Below are positions 16,701 through 26,975 of a stretch of DNA of 64,000 nt, piece by piece. Within the stretch, counting starts at the first letter, position 1, and each line of letters opens with the position of its first letter. Origin of the DNA: an uncultured Eggerthella sp. (GTDB lineage: Bacteria; Actinomycetota; Coriobacteriia; Coriobacteriales; Eggerthellaceae); contig CAUHNN010000012.1 in NCBI GenBank assembly GCA_959607715.1, positions 1-64,000 of the forward strand. Reading direction: 5' to 3'. The notes beneath the pieces were generated by a model that was not told the DNA's origin, did not search any database, and saw nothing but the letters and a program-made list of their open reading frames with translations. Both the position numbers and the translations under genes were made by a program.

Positions 16701-19163
16701 ATGGCTACCAACAAAACTCAGGGCCGCGGCAAACAGCAGAATAGGAAAGCGTCGTCATCCTCGCGTAAACCAGGAACGGTCAAGGGGCAGGCTCATCAGC
16801 CTGCTCCTTTGTTGGATGACCGCACCAAACGCGATATCGCGGCAGTCGTCATGATCATCGTCGGGGTTGCCCTGCTCGCGATGGATTTCATCGGCTCGGA
16901 CGGCGTCGTCACCGGCGCTTTGTCGCTTGCCCTTCGCTATTGCCTGGGCATCGGCTCCTATGTGCTTCCGTTCCTCCTGTTCGTTTTGGCTGGAACGCTT
17001 CTCGTGCGCTTCGAGCGTGAAATGGTGCCTACGCGTGTCGCTATCGGTTTCGCTCTTCTCCTCTTGGCGTTCCTGACGACTTCGGCCCTGTTCACCCCTG
17101 GGGCCGAAGTCGATCCTAACCGCTTGTTCATCCAGCAGTTCCTCATCGTCCACGGGGGCTACCTCGGCGCCGGGATCGGCTGGGCGCTGTTGAAGCTGTT
17201 CGGTTTCACCGTCTCTTTGATTCTCGTGGTTGGCCTTGTGATCGTCGCGCTGCTGATAATCGGTTTCTCCGTGTCCTCGATCATCGAGAAGCTGCGCGAT
17301 CGCGACAGGGTCGACGACGACCAAGCAAACCCCTTCGCCCACCTCTCGCGACTCCCTTCTGCGCACATCAAGCGAGCGAAGAAGGCCGCTCGCGTCGACG
17401 AGGGCCTTGAAGACCCCTCTGCCCAGGTAACGCACGTCCTCGGTTCGGGGGAGGCGCATTCCGCTGCCAAAACGCAGGTGCTCGATGCCCCTGCAACCGA
17501 ATCCCGCAAGCGCCGCCCTCGTCGTGAATTGAGGGAAGAAGCCGGCGTCGATGACGCACCCGGACAACGTGCTACGCAGATGACGCGCAAGCTCGGTTCT
17601 CGCCAAGACGAAGCGGATCGCGGTGAAACGCAGATCCTTTCCCCTGCACCGAAAAAGAAGAAGGCGACCGATGTCGCCCGACCGAAACCCCTCGAAGGAT
17701 TCGAGCTTCCCGATAGGGGACTGCTCAACACCTCTTCGTCCAAGCGCTCCTCCAAGGAAAGCGAGGCCACACTGCGCGCGACAGGGGCCCTTCTGCAGGA
17801 AACCCTTGCGGATTTCGGCGTTCCCGCCGAAGTGGTTGGCTGGGTTCCCGGTCCGACCGTCACCCTGTTCAAGGTCGACTTGCCTTCCGGCGTGCGCGTC
17901 AACCGCGTCTCCAACCTCACCGACGACATCGCGCTTGCCCTCGCCGCTCCGGGGGTTCGCATCTTCGCGCCGGTTCCAGGCACCAACTACGTCGGTATCG
18001 AGGTGCCCAATAAAACCAGGGAAACGGTGCTTTTGGGCGACGTGCTCAAAGACGCTCCCGAGGGTCCCTTGCAAATCGCGATCGGCAAGGACGTCGAAGG
18101 CAACTGCATTGTCAGCGACCTTGCCACCATGCCCCATCTTCTCATCGGCGGAACGACCGGATCCGGTAAATCGGTCGCCATTAACGGCATGATCATGTCC
18201 ATCCTCATGCGCGCGACTCCTTCCGAGGTGCGCATGATCATGATCGACCCGAAGCGAGTTGAGTTCACCCCGTACAACGGCATTCCCCATCTTTACGTTC
18301 CCGTCGTCACCGAAGCACGCGAAGCGGCAAGCGCGCTTTCGTGGGCCGTCGCGGAAATGGAGCGCCGACTGAAGGTGTTCTCGGGCATCGGCGCCCGCAA
18401 CATCGGCCAATACAACGCCAAAGCCCAGAAAGGCCTCGAGATAAACGGCACTACCGCCGTCGAGATGCCTTACCTCGTCATCATCATCGACGAGCTTGCC
18501 GACTTGATGATGAACGTGGGCAAGGAAGTCGAGTTCTCGATCTCTCGCTTGGCGCAGCTCGCCCGTGCTGCCGGTATTCACCTGATCGTCGCCACGCAGC
18601 GTCCTTCGACCAACGTCGTCACGGGCTTGATCAAGGCGAACATCACCAACCGCATCGCGTTCAACGTCGCGTCCGGCATCGATTCGCGCGTTATTCTCGA
18701 TACGCCAGGCGCCGAGCACCTCATCGGCCTAGGCGACCTGCTTCTTTCCAAGCCCGAACTCGCCAAGCCCCAGCGCATCCAAGGCTGCTACGTATCGGAA
18801 GACGAGATCTCGGCTGTTGTGGAGAAATTGAAATCGCAGGGCGAGCCCGAATACCACAATGATATTTTGAAGACCAATCTCATCACGCTGGGCGATTCCG
18901 CCCCTGACGGCTCGGGCGGATCGGCCCTTTCGGACGACCCGCTTGTGTGGGACGCGGCTGAAATCGTCGTTTCTTCCGGCATGGGCTCGACTTCCAATCT
19001 TCAGCGTCGATTGAGCGTTGGTTATTCGCGCGCCGGTCGTATCATGGATCTACTTGAGGAAAAGGGCGTCGTCGGCCCCCCGAACGGCTCTAAGCCTCGC
19101 GAGGTCCTCGTCGACGCTCTCGAGCTCGAGACGATCCGCGCATTTGAAGAACAAGACTCCTAA
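16701..19163 (+). CDS. ftsK: DNA translocase FtsK/SpoIIIE
   Basis: An 820-residue protein with about four N-terminal membrane helices (roughly 30-190) and a charged linker (about 200-350). The motor follows, with Walker A GGTTGSGKS (near 483-491) and a Walker B-type IIIDELADLMM. The C-terminal gamma winged helix (STSNLQRRLSVGYSRAGRIMDLLE) reads chromosome polarity sequences. The protein pumps DNA through the division septum. It follows rnj and precedes a RodZ-like gene, a common Gram-positive order. Confidence 0.95.
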   Translation: MATNKTQGRGKQQNRKASSSSRKPGTVKGQAHQPAPLLDDRTKRDIAAVVMIIVGVALLAMDFIGSDGVVTGALSLALRYCLGIGSYVLPFLLFVLAGTLLVRFEREMVPTRVAIGFALLLLAFLTTSALFTPGAEVDPNRLFIQQFLIVHGGYLGAGIGWALLKLFGFTVSLILVVGLVIVALLIIGFSVSSIIEKLRDRDRVDDDQANPFAHLSRLPSAHIKRAKKAARVDEGLEDPSAQVTHVLGSGEAHSAAKTQVLDAPATESRKRRPRRELREEAGVDDAPGQRATQMTRKLGSRQDEADRGETQILSPAPKKKKATDVARPKPLEGFELPDRGLLNTSSSKRSSKESEATLRATGALLQETLADFGVPAEVVGWVPGPTVTLFKVDLPSGVRVNRVSNLTDDIALALAAPGVRIFAPVPGTNYVGIEVPNKTRETVLLGDVLKDAPEGPLQIAIGKDVEGNCIVSDLATMPHLLIGGTTGSGKSVAINGMIMSILMRATPSEVRMIMIDPKRVEFTPYNGIPHLYVPVVTEAREAASALSWAVAEMERRLKVFSGIGARNIGQYNAKAQKGLEINGTTAVEMPYLVIIIDELADLMMNVGKEVEFSISRLAQLARAAGIHLIVATQRPSTNVVTGLIKANITNRIAFNVASGIDSRVILDTPGAEHLIGLGDLLLSKPELAKPQRIQGCYVSEDEISAVVEKLKSQGEPEYHNDILKTNLITLGDSAPDGSGGSALSDDPLVWDAAEIVVSSGMGSTSNLQRRLSVGYSRAGRIMDLLEEKGVVGPPNGSKPREVLVDALELETIRAFEEQDS

Positions 19164-19183
19164 GGCAGAGGCAAGGGGATTTG

Positions 19184-20344
19184 ATGCATCACATCAGCTT
19201 CGGCAACGTGCTGAAGGAAGCACGTTTGGCAAAGGGGATGGATCTGGCGACCGTTTCCCGAGAGCTGCGCATTCGCCAAGACATCGTCGTCGCGATAGAG
19301 AGCAGCGACTTTGCTCGGATGCCTTCTCGCGGTTATACCCGTAATATGGTTATCGCCTACGCGCGACTCGTCGGCCTGAACGCCCACGACGTCAGCCGCA
19401 TGTACCTCGATCAGGAGTACGCCTACCAGGTCGAGCAGGCCCATCGCAGCGTCGGCACCGCCGTTAGGATGCATGACGTGGAAGGGGACCGCGCCTCCTC
19501 GCGTTCGCGCTCGCATTCGAATCGCGAAGAACCGCAGGAGGTCTACGACGGTTCCACTAACTTCCTTGGCCGCCGTCTCTACTCTCAGGACCCCGACATC
19601 CCGCGCCCCGTATCGTCTGGCCCTTCCAACCCTACGCGTGGCATGTCCCATGCCGGTGGTACCGCCCATCGTGCCCGTCGTTCGGCCATGCCGGAGGGTA
19701 AGTACACGAACCTTTACCAGGCTCCGCGCAACATGCCCGATCCTAACCGTCGACGCAACGCGATCATCGCCATCGCACTCGCCGTCGTCATCATCGTCGC
19801 GCTCATCGTCGGCTTCGCCCTTTCCCATCAAAGCGCACCTCAGGCGAATATTCCCGTGACCGGAGCGACCGCAACGGCTCCCGAAAACACTTCAAGCGAG
19901 GATGCGCAAACCCAGGATCAGCAGAAGACCGAGACGACTGAAGAGCCTCCGACCGAGTTCACGCTTGAGTATTCCGTTTCCGATGGGTCGAGCACCTATA
20001 TCGAGGTCATCGTCGATGGAAAGACGAAAGAAGCGAATGACGTCGATGGACCTGCTTCGGAAACATACACGAGTAGCGACTCCATCAAATTCGTATGCTC
20101 GGAGACCAAGGGCGTGACCCTCAAAATCGACGGTGAGGAAGTGAAGCTCAAGGCTGACAGCTCCGGGATCGTCAGCAAGACGTACAAGTTCTCGGACATT
20201 CTCGACGCATGGTACGATGATCATCCGGATGTCGAGCGCCCCAGCTCCTCGAAGTCAGCCACCAAATCCTCGAGCAGCTCATCTTCTTCGTCGAGCGACT
20301 CGTCGGATTCCTCGTCCTCTTCATCCTCCTCGTCCAACGAATAG
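19184..20344 (+). CDS. RodZ-like protein: cytoplasmic HTH, one membrane helix, Ser-rich tail
   Basis: A 386-residue protein. Residues 1-70 form a RodZ-type helix-turn-helix (FGNVLKEARLAKGMDL..VSRELRIRQD), followed by a low-complexity linker. One membrane helix lies at about 193-213, then an extracytoplasmic beta-domain of the DUF4115 type (about 255-345). The last 35 residues are almost all Ser with a few Asp. RodZ links MreB to the elongation machinery; in species lacking MreB its role is open. AAGGGG sits 5 bases before the ATG at 19184, favouring it over a TTG three bases earlier. Confidence 0.82.
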   Translation: MHHISFGNVLKEARLAKGMDLATVSRELRIRQDIVVAIESSDFARMPSRGYTRNMVIAYARLVGLNAHDVSRMYLDQEYAYQVEQAHRSVGTAVRMHDVEGDRASSRSRSHSNREEPQEVYDGSTNFLGRRLYSQDPDIPRPVSSGPSNPTRGMSHAGGTAHRARRSAMPEGKYTNLYQAPRNMPDPNRRRNAIIAIALAVVIIVALIVGFALSHQSAPQANIPVTGATATAPENTSSEDAQTQDQQKTETTEEPPTEFTLEYSVSDGSSTYIEVIVDGKTKEANDVDGPASETYTSSDSIKFVCSETKGVTLKIDGEEVKLKADSSGIVSKTYKFSDILDAWYDDHPDVERPSSSKSATKSSSSSSSSSSDSSDSSSSSSSSSNE

Positions 20345-20384
20345 CGAACCTCGTCATACCGTCATATCAAGCGAAAGGAACATC

Positions 20385-20882
20385 ATGGCTAAAGATTCCA
20401 GTTTCGACGTTGTGTCTCAGATCGACATGCAGGAAATCGACAATGCCTACGGGCAGGCCAAGAAGGAAATCTCCCAGCGCTACGATCTCAAGGATTCCGG
20501 CGCCGACATCTCCCTCGATAAGAGCGGAAAGACCGTCACCGTTTCCGCTCCGAGCGACTTCGTGTGCAAGCAGGTCATCGATGTCCTGACTTCCAAGCTC
20601 ATCAAGCGCGGGATCGACCTCAACGCCTTGAACTGGGGCAAGCTCGAAGCGGCATCCGGCGGCACGGTTCGCCAGAGCGCCCAGATCATCGAAGGGATCG
20701 ACCGCGAGACCGCCGGCAAGATCAACAAGGACATCAAGGCAACGAAGCTCAAGGTAAAGGTCGCCATCGAAGGCGACAAGCTCCGTGTTTCCGGCCCTAA
20801 GCTCGATACGCTTCAGGAAGTGATCGCGTTCCTCAAGGACCAGGACTACGGTCAACCCCTTCAGTTCACCAACTATCGCTAA
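20385..20882 (+). CDS. yajQ: YajQ-family nucleotide-binding protein
   Basis: A 165-residue protein matching YajQ throughout: SSFDVVSQID at the start, AKKEISQRYD, the central GGTVRQ stretch and a C-terminal QDYGQPLQFTNYR. Some homologues bind cyclic di-GMP, others tRNA or GTP; which applies here is not visible. The ATG at 20385 follows GAAAGGAACATC; a longer frame from 20217 overlaps the preceding gene and is not used. Confidence 0.92.
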   Translation: MAKDSSFDVVSQIDMQEIDNAYGQAKKEISQRYDLKDSGADISLDKSGKTVTVSAPSDFVCKQVIDVLTSKLIKRGIDLNALNWGKLEAASGGTVRQSAQIIEGIDRETAGKINKDIKATKLKVKVAIEGDKLRVSGPKLDTLQEVIAFLKDQDYGQPLQFTNYR

Positions 20883-20907
20883 GCTGCATCGAGGAGCATC
20901 TTTTCCC

Positions 20908-22188
20908 ATGCCAAAGAACGTTTCCTTCCTTACGCTCGGCTGCGCGAAGAACGAAGTCGACAGCGCTTCGATGCAACAGCGCCTCATCGAAGCGGGGTAC
21001 CGTATCGTCGAGATCGATGAAGAGCCCGATTGCATCGTCGTCAACACATGTTCGTTCATCCAGCCCGCGATTGAGGAAAGCCTCGACGTTATCTTCGAAA
21101 TCGCTGACGAGCAAGCCGTGCGTTCCGGTCGCTGCAAGCTCGTCGTCTGCGGATGCATGCCCTCGCGCTTCGGGGAAGACCTGGCAGACGAGCTAACCGA
21201 GCCGGATGCCTTCGTGCCGTGCAAGGACGAAGATGGGATCGTCGATCTCATCGACGATCTGCTCGGGATCGAATCCGCCTCGGCCCCGGCGCAGGTCGAA
21301 TTCTCCTTCGAGCCGAGCGAGTACGTGAAGATCTCGGATGGCTGCAACCGCTTCTGCTCGTTTTGCACCATCCCCTTCATCCGCGGTCGCTACCATAGCT
21401 ATTCCTATGATGAAATCGAGCGGGACGTCGAAAGAAAAATCGCAGGCGGAACGCGTGAGATCGTGCTCATCGCCCAGGATTCCGGTATCTGGGGTCTCGA
21501 TTTATCCCCTCGTGAAACGCTGGCCTCCCTGCTCGAACGTCTGGCATCGGCGTATCCTTCGACATGGTTCAGGGTCATGTACCTTCAGCCTGCCGGTATG
21601 ACCGACGAGCTTCTCGACGTCGTAGCGCGCCACGGCAACATCTGCAGCTATTTCGATATTCCGTTGCAGCACTGCGATGGAGAGCTCCTCCGATCGATGA
21701 ACCGCCAGGGCGATCGGGAGAGCATCGAGGCCATGCTTGCGCGGGTTCGCACCCGTATCCCCGACGTCGTCCTCCGAACGACGCTGATCGTCGGTTATCC
21801 CGGGGAAACGGACGATCAATTCGAAGATCTCTGCGATTTCGTCGAAGATGCGGACTTCGATTACGTCGGCATCTTCGCCTACTCGCGCGAAGACGGCACC
21901 AAGGCCGCCGAGCTTCCCGACCAGATCGACGAGGACACGAAGCAGGAACGCCTTCAGACCCTGCGAGATATCGCCGACTCTGTTTCCTCTGCGCGTATTT
22001 CCCGACGAATCGCAACGACATGCGATGTGCTCGTCCTCGGTTGCGAAGAGGACGGACAGCTCTACGGTCGCGCCCAGAGCCAGGCGCCCGAGGTCGACGG
22101 CGTGGTGTATCTCGATCGGGGAGAAGTCGGCGACATCGTCACCGTGACGATCGCCGATACGCTCCTCTACGAAATGGAGGCGCAATAA
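20908..22188 (+). CDS. rimO: Ribosomal protein S12 methylthiotransferase
   Basis: A 426-residue radical-SAM enzyme. The N-terminal MTTase domain starts with FLTLGCAKNEVDS; the SAM-cluster cysteines are C146, C150 and C153 in GCNRFCSFC; a TRAM domain closes the protein. It methylthiolates an aspartate of S12. The GCAKNEVDS signature separates RimO from MiaB, which is also encoded in this window. It sits one base upstream of the PgsA-CinA fusion gene. Confidence 0.94.
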   Translation: MPKNVSFLTLGCAKNEVDSASMQQRLIEAGYRIVEIDEEPDCIVVNTCSFIQPAIEESLDVIFEIADEQAVRSGRCKLVVCGCMPSRFGEDLADELTEPDAFVPCKDEDGIVDLIDDLLGIESASAPAQVEFSFEPSEYVKISDGCNRFCSFCTIPFIRGRYHSYSYDEIERDVERKIAGGTREIVLIAQDSGIWGLDLSPRETLASLLERLASAYPSTWFRVMYLQPAGMTDELLDVVARHGNICSYFDIPLQHCDGELLRSMNRQGDRESIEAMLARVRTRIPDVVLRTTLIVGYPGETDDQFEDLCDFVEDADFDYVGIFAYSREDGTKAAELPDQIDEDTKQERLQTLRDIADSVSSARISRRIATTCDVLVLGCEEDGQLYGRAQSQAPEVDGVVYLDRGEVGDIVTVTIADTLLYEMEAQ

Positions 22189-22189
22189 A

Positions 22190-23347
22190 GTGGCGGTTTC
22201 GAACTGCGACGAGAACACGGTATGGACTCCGGCGAACGTCGTGACGCTGGTGAGGATCCTCCTCGTTCCCGTTTTCGTCGTCGCGCTCATCTCCCCGTGG
22301 CCCGATTACTTCCCTGCGTGGCCCGATGCAGAGCTGTGGAAGCCTTGGATCGCTGCCTTCATTTTCGCCCTTCTGTCCTGCACCGACGCGCTTGACGGCT
22401 ACCTTGCCCGCAGTCGCGGCGAAGTGACCAATTTCGGCAAGTTCATCGATCCCCTAGCCGACAAGATCCTCGTCTGCGCCGCGCTGCTCGCCTTGGTCGA
22501 ACTGCAGCTTCTTCCCTCGTGGGTCGCGCTGATCATCCTCGGCCGCGAGTTCATCGTCTCCGGCCTGCGCATGCTCGTTGCCACGCATGGCGTCGTCGTT
22601 GCCGCAAGCTGGTACGGTAAGGCGAAGACGGTCTTCCAGATCATCGCGATCTTGATGTTCATCGTGAAGAAGTCAAGCGTCCTTCTCGTGCTTCATCCCC
22701 AGATGGACCTCATCGCCTACTGCGTTTCTTGGTCGTTCATGATCGTTGCGCTCGCTTTGACGATCATCTCCATGATCGATTACTTCAAGAAGTGCGCACC
22801 TATCCTCGGTTTCGGCCATGCCGCTCCCGCCGTCGAACCTGCGCCCTTGAAGGGCGATATCGCCATCGAGGGGGAGATCCGCGATCTTGCTGCGGCGGTC
22901 ATCGAGTCGGCGCGCAATGCGGGTGTACGCCTCTCCACCGCGGAAAGCTGCACGGGCGGCTTGATAGCCGGATGCCTGACCGCAATCCCCGGGTCCTCTT
23001 CGGTGATCGAAGGGGGAGTGGTGAGCTATTCCAACGATGTCAAGAAGCGCCTGCTCGGTGTATCCGAAGACGACCTGGCCCTCAAGGGCGCAGTCAGCAG
23101 CGAGGTGGCCTGTTCCATGGCCGAAGGTTCGCGCACGGCCTGCGGAAGCGACGTGGCCGTTTCCGTTACGGGAATCGCCGGTCCGGGTGGCGCCGTCCCC
23201 GGCAAGCCGGTCGGAACGGTTTGGTTCGGCATCGCCGGTAGCCGCGGCGTCTCTTCCCATGTGAAGTACTTCGAGGGCGATCGCGATCAGGTCCGCCTTC
23301 TCACCGTCAAGCATGCGCTCGAGCTGTTCCTAGCCGAGCTCTCGTAG
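22190..23347 (+). CDS. pgsA-cinA: Fusion: phosphatidylglycerophosphate synthase + CinA-type NMN amidase
   Basis: A 385-residue protein in two parts. Residues 1-200 form a CDP-alcohol phosphatidyltransferase with several membrane helices and the full motif D66..DG..AR, G83, D87, D91; this makes phosphatidylglycerophosphate. From about 222 the chain is a CinA C-terminal domain (TAESCTGGLIAG near 244, VTGIAGPGG later), a nicotinamide-mononucleotide deamidase. The N-terminal CinA domain is absent. In many Gram-positives pgsA, cinA and recA are separate neighbours; here the first two share one frame with no stop or restart between them. The GTG start lies one base after rimO, with GGAGG 9 bases upstream. 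Confidence 0.88.
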   Translation: MAVSNCDENTVWTPANVVTLVRILLVPVFVVALISPWPDYFPAWPDAELWKPWIAAFIFALLSCTDALDGYLARSRGEVTNFGKFIDPLADKILVCAALLALVELQLLPSWVALIILGREFIVSGLRMLVATHGVVVAASWYGKAKTVFQIIAILMFIVKKSSVLLVLHPQMDLIAYCVSWSFMIVALALTIISMIDYFKKCAPILGFGHAAPAVEPAPLKGDIAIEGEIRDLAAAVIESARNAGVRLSTAESCTGGLIAGCLTAIPGSSSVIEGGVVSYSNDVKKRLLGVSEDDLALKGAVSSEVACSMAEGSRTACGSDVAVSVTGIAGPGGAVPGKPVGTVWFGIAGSRGVSSHVKYFEGDRDQVRLLTVKHALELFLAELS

Positions 23348-23434
23348 CATCCGTTCTATTTGCGATCGGCGTAGGTAGCGCTTTCGCTCGATTTCATCGG
23401 ATGAGCCTACGATTGATGCAATGCGTTTTCGCGC

Positions 23435-23463
23435 TTGCAAACGAACAGGTGTTCGTGTAGTCT
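23435..23463 (+). promoter_or_regulatory. recA promoter with LexA (SOS) box
   Basis: The palindrome CGAACAGGTGTTCG (23442-23455) fits the Gram-positive/actinobacterial SOS box CGAAC-N4-GTTCG exactly. It lies between a TTGCAA (-35, 23435-23440) and a TAGTCT (-10, 23458-23463) at 17-base spacing. LexA bound here would block RNA polymerase. Confidence 0.88.
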
Positions 23464-23505
23464 CATTACGTCACACGCGCACAGTCTTCTTCAAGGGAGC
23501 GAACA

Positions 23506-24534
<1,029 letters not shown>

Positions 24535-24543
24535 GTCGTCGCC

Positions 24544-25110
24544 ATGATCGAACTCACGCCTGAAGTTCTTTCACGTTTGTGCGGGGGATCCCCGTGCGCC
24601 TCTGCGAACAGCGCATCGACGCACGGCGCGCGCCCCCAAGAATCGGAAGGGGAGCAGGAAGCCTTCAAAAAGATTGCCCGCCTCGTCAAAGTAAGGGATC
24701 GTTCCTGCGACGAGGTTCGCTGCCGCTTGATTCGCGATGGCATCGAAGAGATCGATGTTGAGAAGGCCATCGAACGCGCTTGCGCCTGCTCGTTTCTTGA
24801 CGACGACAGGTTCGCCGATGTGCTGATCCGATCCAGACTGAGAGCGGGCAAGGGACTCGACGGCATCGTCCGCGAGCTCAAATCGCATGGTATCGACCCA
24901 GAATCCATCAACGGCTTTCCCGAACGCTATCTCGAAGCATTCCCGACTCAGCAGGATAGCGCCTACGCGCTTCTGTGCCGCAAGCCCCCTCGCGCAAAAA
25001 ACGCTCGCCAAGCAGCCTACGCCAAGCTGGTAAGAGCGGGGTATCCGGCGTCGATAGCCGCCGAAGCGACGAAACGATGGTTTTCGACTTTCGCTTCCGA
25101 TCCGCACTGA
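24544..25110 (+). CDS. recX: RecA regulatory protein RecX
   Basis: A 188-residue helical protein with RecX repeat features: RSCDEVRCRLIRDGI, FLDDDRFADVLIRSR and GLDGIVRELKSHGI. RecX binds along RecA filaments and modulates them. It follows recA by 9 bases and probably shares its SOS promoter. The first 35 residues are not conserved, so a slightly later start is possible. Confidence 0.88.
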   Translation: MIELTPEVLSRLCGGSPCASANSASTHGARPQESEGEQEAFKKIARLVKVRDRSCDEVRCRLIRDGIEEIDVEKAIERACACSFLDDDRFADVLIRSRLRAGKGLDGIVRELKSHGIDPESINGFPERYLEAFPTQQDSAYALLCRKPPRAKNARQAAYAKLVRAGYPASIAAEATKRWFSTFASDPH

Positions 25111-25113
25111 TCA

Positions 25114-25150
25114 GACCCCCTGGACCTACCATTCAGTCCAGGGGGTCTTC
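25114..25150 (+). terminator. Intrinsic terminator after recX
   Basis: An 11-bp stem (25114-25124 with 25137-25147) is followed by TTCTTC. It begins 3 bases after the recX stop and ends the recA-recX unit. Confidence 0.8.
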
Positions 25151-25228
25151 TTCGGCTCTTGTCTTTTGAAGAGGTAATGCCTATCAAAAGGTGGGTATTT
25201 CCGTTATCATAGACTCGCTTGAGCTTAC

Positions 25229-25254
25229 GTACCGCTTTAGGTACTTTTTTATTT
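25229..25254 (+). terminator. Small hairpin with long T-run upstream of rny
   Basis: GTACC (25229-25233) pairs with GGTAC (25240-25244), directly followed by TTTTTTATTTT. It is too far from recX to be its main terminator and may end a short transcript or attenuate rny. Confidence 0.6.
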
Positions 25255-25298
25255 TAGAAAAAGTGAATAGTGACGCTAGTCATTCAGACGTGTGCTCT

Positions 25299-25326
25299 TG
25301 CCCGGTATGTCAGGGCATTTTTTATG
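25299..25326 (+). terminator. Second small hairpin with T-run upstream of rny
   Basis: TGCCC (25299-25303) pairs with GGGCA (25313-25317), followed by TTTTTTATG. It lies 48 bases before the rny start, so a transcript that begins upstream would have to pass it. Confidence 0.55.
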
Positions 25327-25373
25327 TCCTACCTTTCATATCTTGAAATGCAGCTTGAACGAAAGGGAATGGA

Positions 25374-26909
25374 ATGATCGAGATCATCATCGCTGCCGTC
25401 GTAGCGATCGTTGTCGGTTTCGCGATAGGTTACTTTCTCATGCAGAAGGTCCTGAAGGATCGTAACGACGCAACGGCCAATGAAGCAAAACTCGCCCTCG
25501 CCGACGCGAAACGCGAGGCCGAGAACCTGAAGAAAGAGGCTATCGTCGAGGCCAAGGACGACGCACTCAAGATCAAGCAGGACGCTGAACGCGAAAGCAA
25601 AGAGCGCATGCGCGAGGTACGCTCCGCGGAAAACCATCTCAACCAGCGCGAGCAAAACCTCGACAAGCGCATCGAGGCCCTTGATCAGCGCGAGCATCAG
25701 GTTTCCTCTCTCCAGGGGCAGGTCGATCGTCGCATGCGCGATGTTCAAGATGCCGAAGCCGAGGTCAATCAGCGACTCGAACGCGTTGCCGGCCTGACGG
25801 CCGAGGAGGCGAAAGCTGAACTCCTCGATAACCTCAAAGATGAATGCGTACACGAGTCCGCCGCCATCATCCGCGATTCTGAGAACCGTACCCGCGCCGA
25901 GGCCGACAAGAAGGCTCGCGAGATCTTGAGCGTTGCGATTCAGCGCCTTGCCGCGGACCACACCTCGCAGATCACCGTTTCCACGATTCACATCCCCTCC
26001 GACGATCTGAAGGGACGCATCATCGGTCGTGAAGGCCGCAACATCCGCTCGTTCGAGCAGATCACCGGCACGAACCTCATCATCGACGACACCCCCGAAT
26101 GCGTAACCGTTTCCTCTCATGATCCCGTGCGTCGCGAGATCGCGAGCGTCACCATGCAGAACCTCATCAGCGATGGCCGCATCCATCCCGCCCGCATCGA
26201 AGAGATGTTCCATAAGGCGGAGCGTTATGTGAACCAGCAGATCAAGGAAGCTGCCGCCCAGGCCACGTTCGACACCGGCATCCACGATCTCCATCCCGAG
26301 ATCGAGAAGATCCTCGGTCGCCTGCGCTATCGCACCTCCTACGGCCAGAACGTTCTCAACCACTCCCTCGAAGTCGCCTACCTTTGCGGCATGATGGCTT
26401 CCGAGCTCGGCCTCGATCCCGTGCCGGCAAAGAGAGCAGGCCTCCTCCACGACCTCGGCAAAGCCGTCGATCATGAAATCGAAGGCTCCCATGCAGTCAT
26501 CGGCGCCGACTTGGCTCGTCGCTACGGCGAGGATCCCATGATCGTTCACGCCATCGAGGCTCATCACAACGACGTCGAGCCCAATACCGTCATCGATGTC
26601 CTTGTTCAGGCTGCCGATGCCGTCTCCGCGGCTCGACCCGGCGCCCGCAAGGAAAATATCGAGTCCTACATCAAGCGCCTCGAAAAGCTCGAGGAGATCG
26701 CGAATTCCCACGAAGGCGTGGAGCGCACCCACGCCATCCAGGCTGGCCGCGAGGTTCGCGTCATCGTCACTCCCGATAAGGTCGACGAGGCTCACGCAAC
26801 CGTTCTCGCCCACGACATCGCTCAGCAGATTCAGAGCGAGACGAAGTACCCTGGCCAGGTCAAAGTCGTCGTCATACGCGAGACCCGCGCCGTCGACTAC
26901 GCTAAGTAG
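25374..26909 (+). CDS. rny: Ribonuclease Y
   Basis: A 511-residue membrane-anchored endoribonuclease that starts mRNA decay in Gram-positives. One N-terminal helix (about 3-24) is followed by a long charged coiled coil (to about 200), a KH domain (GRIIGREGRNIRSFEQITG), then an HD domain with HSLEVAYLCGMM and LLHDLGKAVDHE. AAAGGGAA precedes the ATG. Two short terminator-like hairpins lie in its leader. Confidence 0.95.
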   Translation: MIEIIIAAVVAIVVGFAIGYFLMQKVLKDRNDATANEAKLALADAKREAENLKKEAIVEAKDDALKIKQDAERESKERMREVRSAENHLNQREQNLDKRIEALDQREHQVSSLQGQVDRRMRDVQDAEAEVNQRLERVAGLTAEEAKAELLDNLKDECVHESAAIIRDSENRTRAEADKKAREILSVAIQRLAADHTSQITVSTIHIPSDDLKGRIIGREGRNIRSFEQITGTNLIIDDTPECVTVSSHDPVRREIASVTMQNLISDGRIHPARIEEMFHKAERYVNQQIKEAAAQATFDTGIHDLHPEIEKILGRLRYRTSYGQNVLNHSLEVAYLCGMMASELGLDPVPAKRAGLLHDLGKAVDHEIEGSHAVIGADLARRYGEDPMIVHAIEAHHNDVEPNTVIDVLVQAADAVSAARPGARKENIESYIKRLEKLEEIANSHEGVERTHAIQAGREVRVIVTPDKVDEAHATVLAHDIAQQIQSETKYPGQVKVVVIRETRAVDYAK

Positions 26910-26931
26910 CGCATTTCAGTCACGACCTTTC

Positions 26932-26965
26932 GCGCCCGTGCACGGTACTGACCATGCACGGGCGC
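26932..26965 (+). promoter_or_regulatory. Perfect 11-bp hairpin between rny and the GHKL ATPase gene
   Basis: GCGCCCGTGCA (26932-26942) pairs with TGCACGGGCGC (26955-26965) around a 12-base loop. No T-run follows; instead the ribosome site (AGGTG) and the next ATG come directly after it. It could separate the two genes by RNA processing or restrict translation of the second. Confidence 0.5.
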
Positions 26966-26975
26966 AGGTGCAATC

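Noticed and set aside
16755..18719. 654-codon antisense open frame over ftsK
   Set aside because: Shadow of a fully conserved ftsK; composition is that of a reversed frame.
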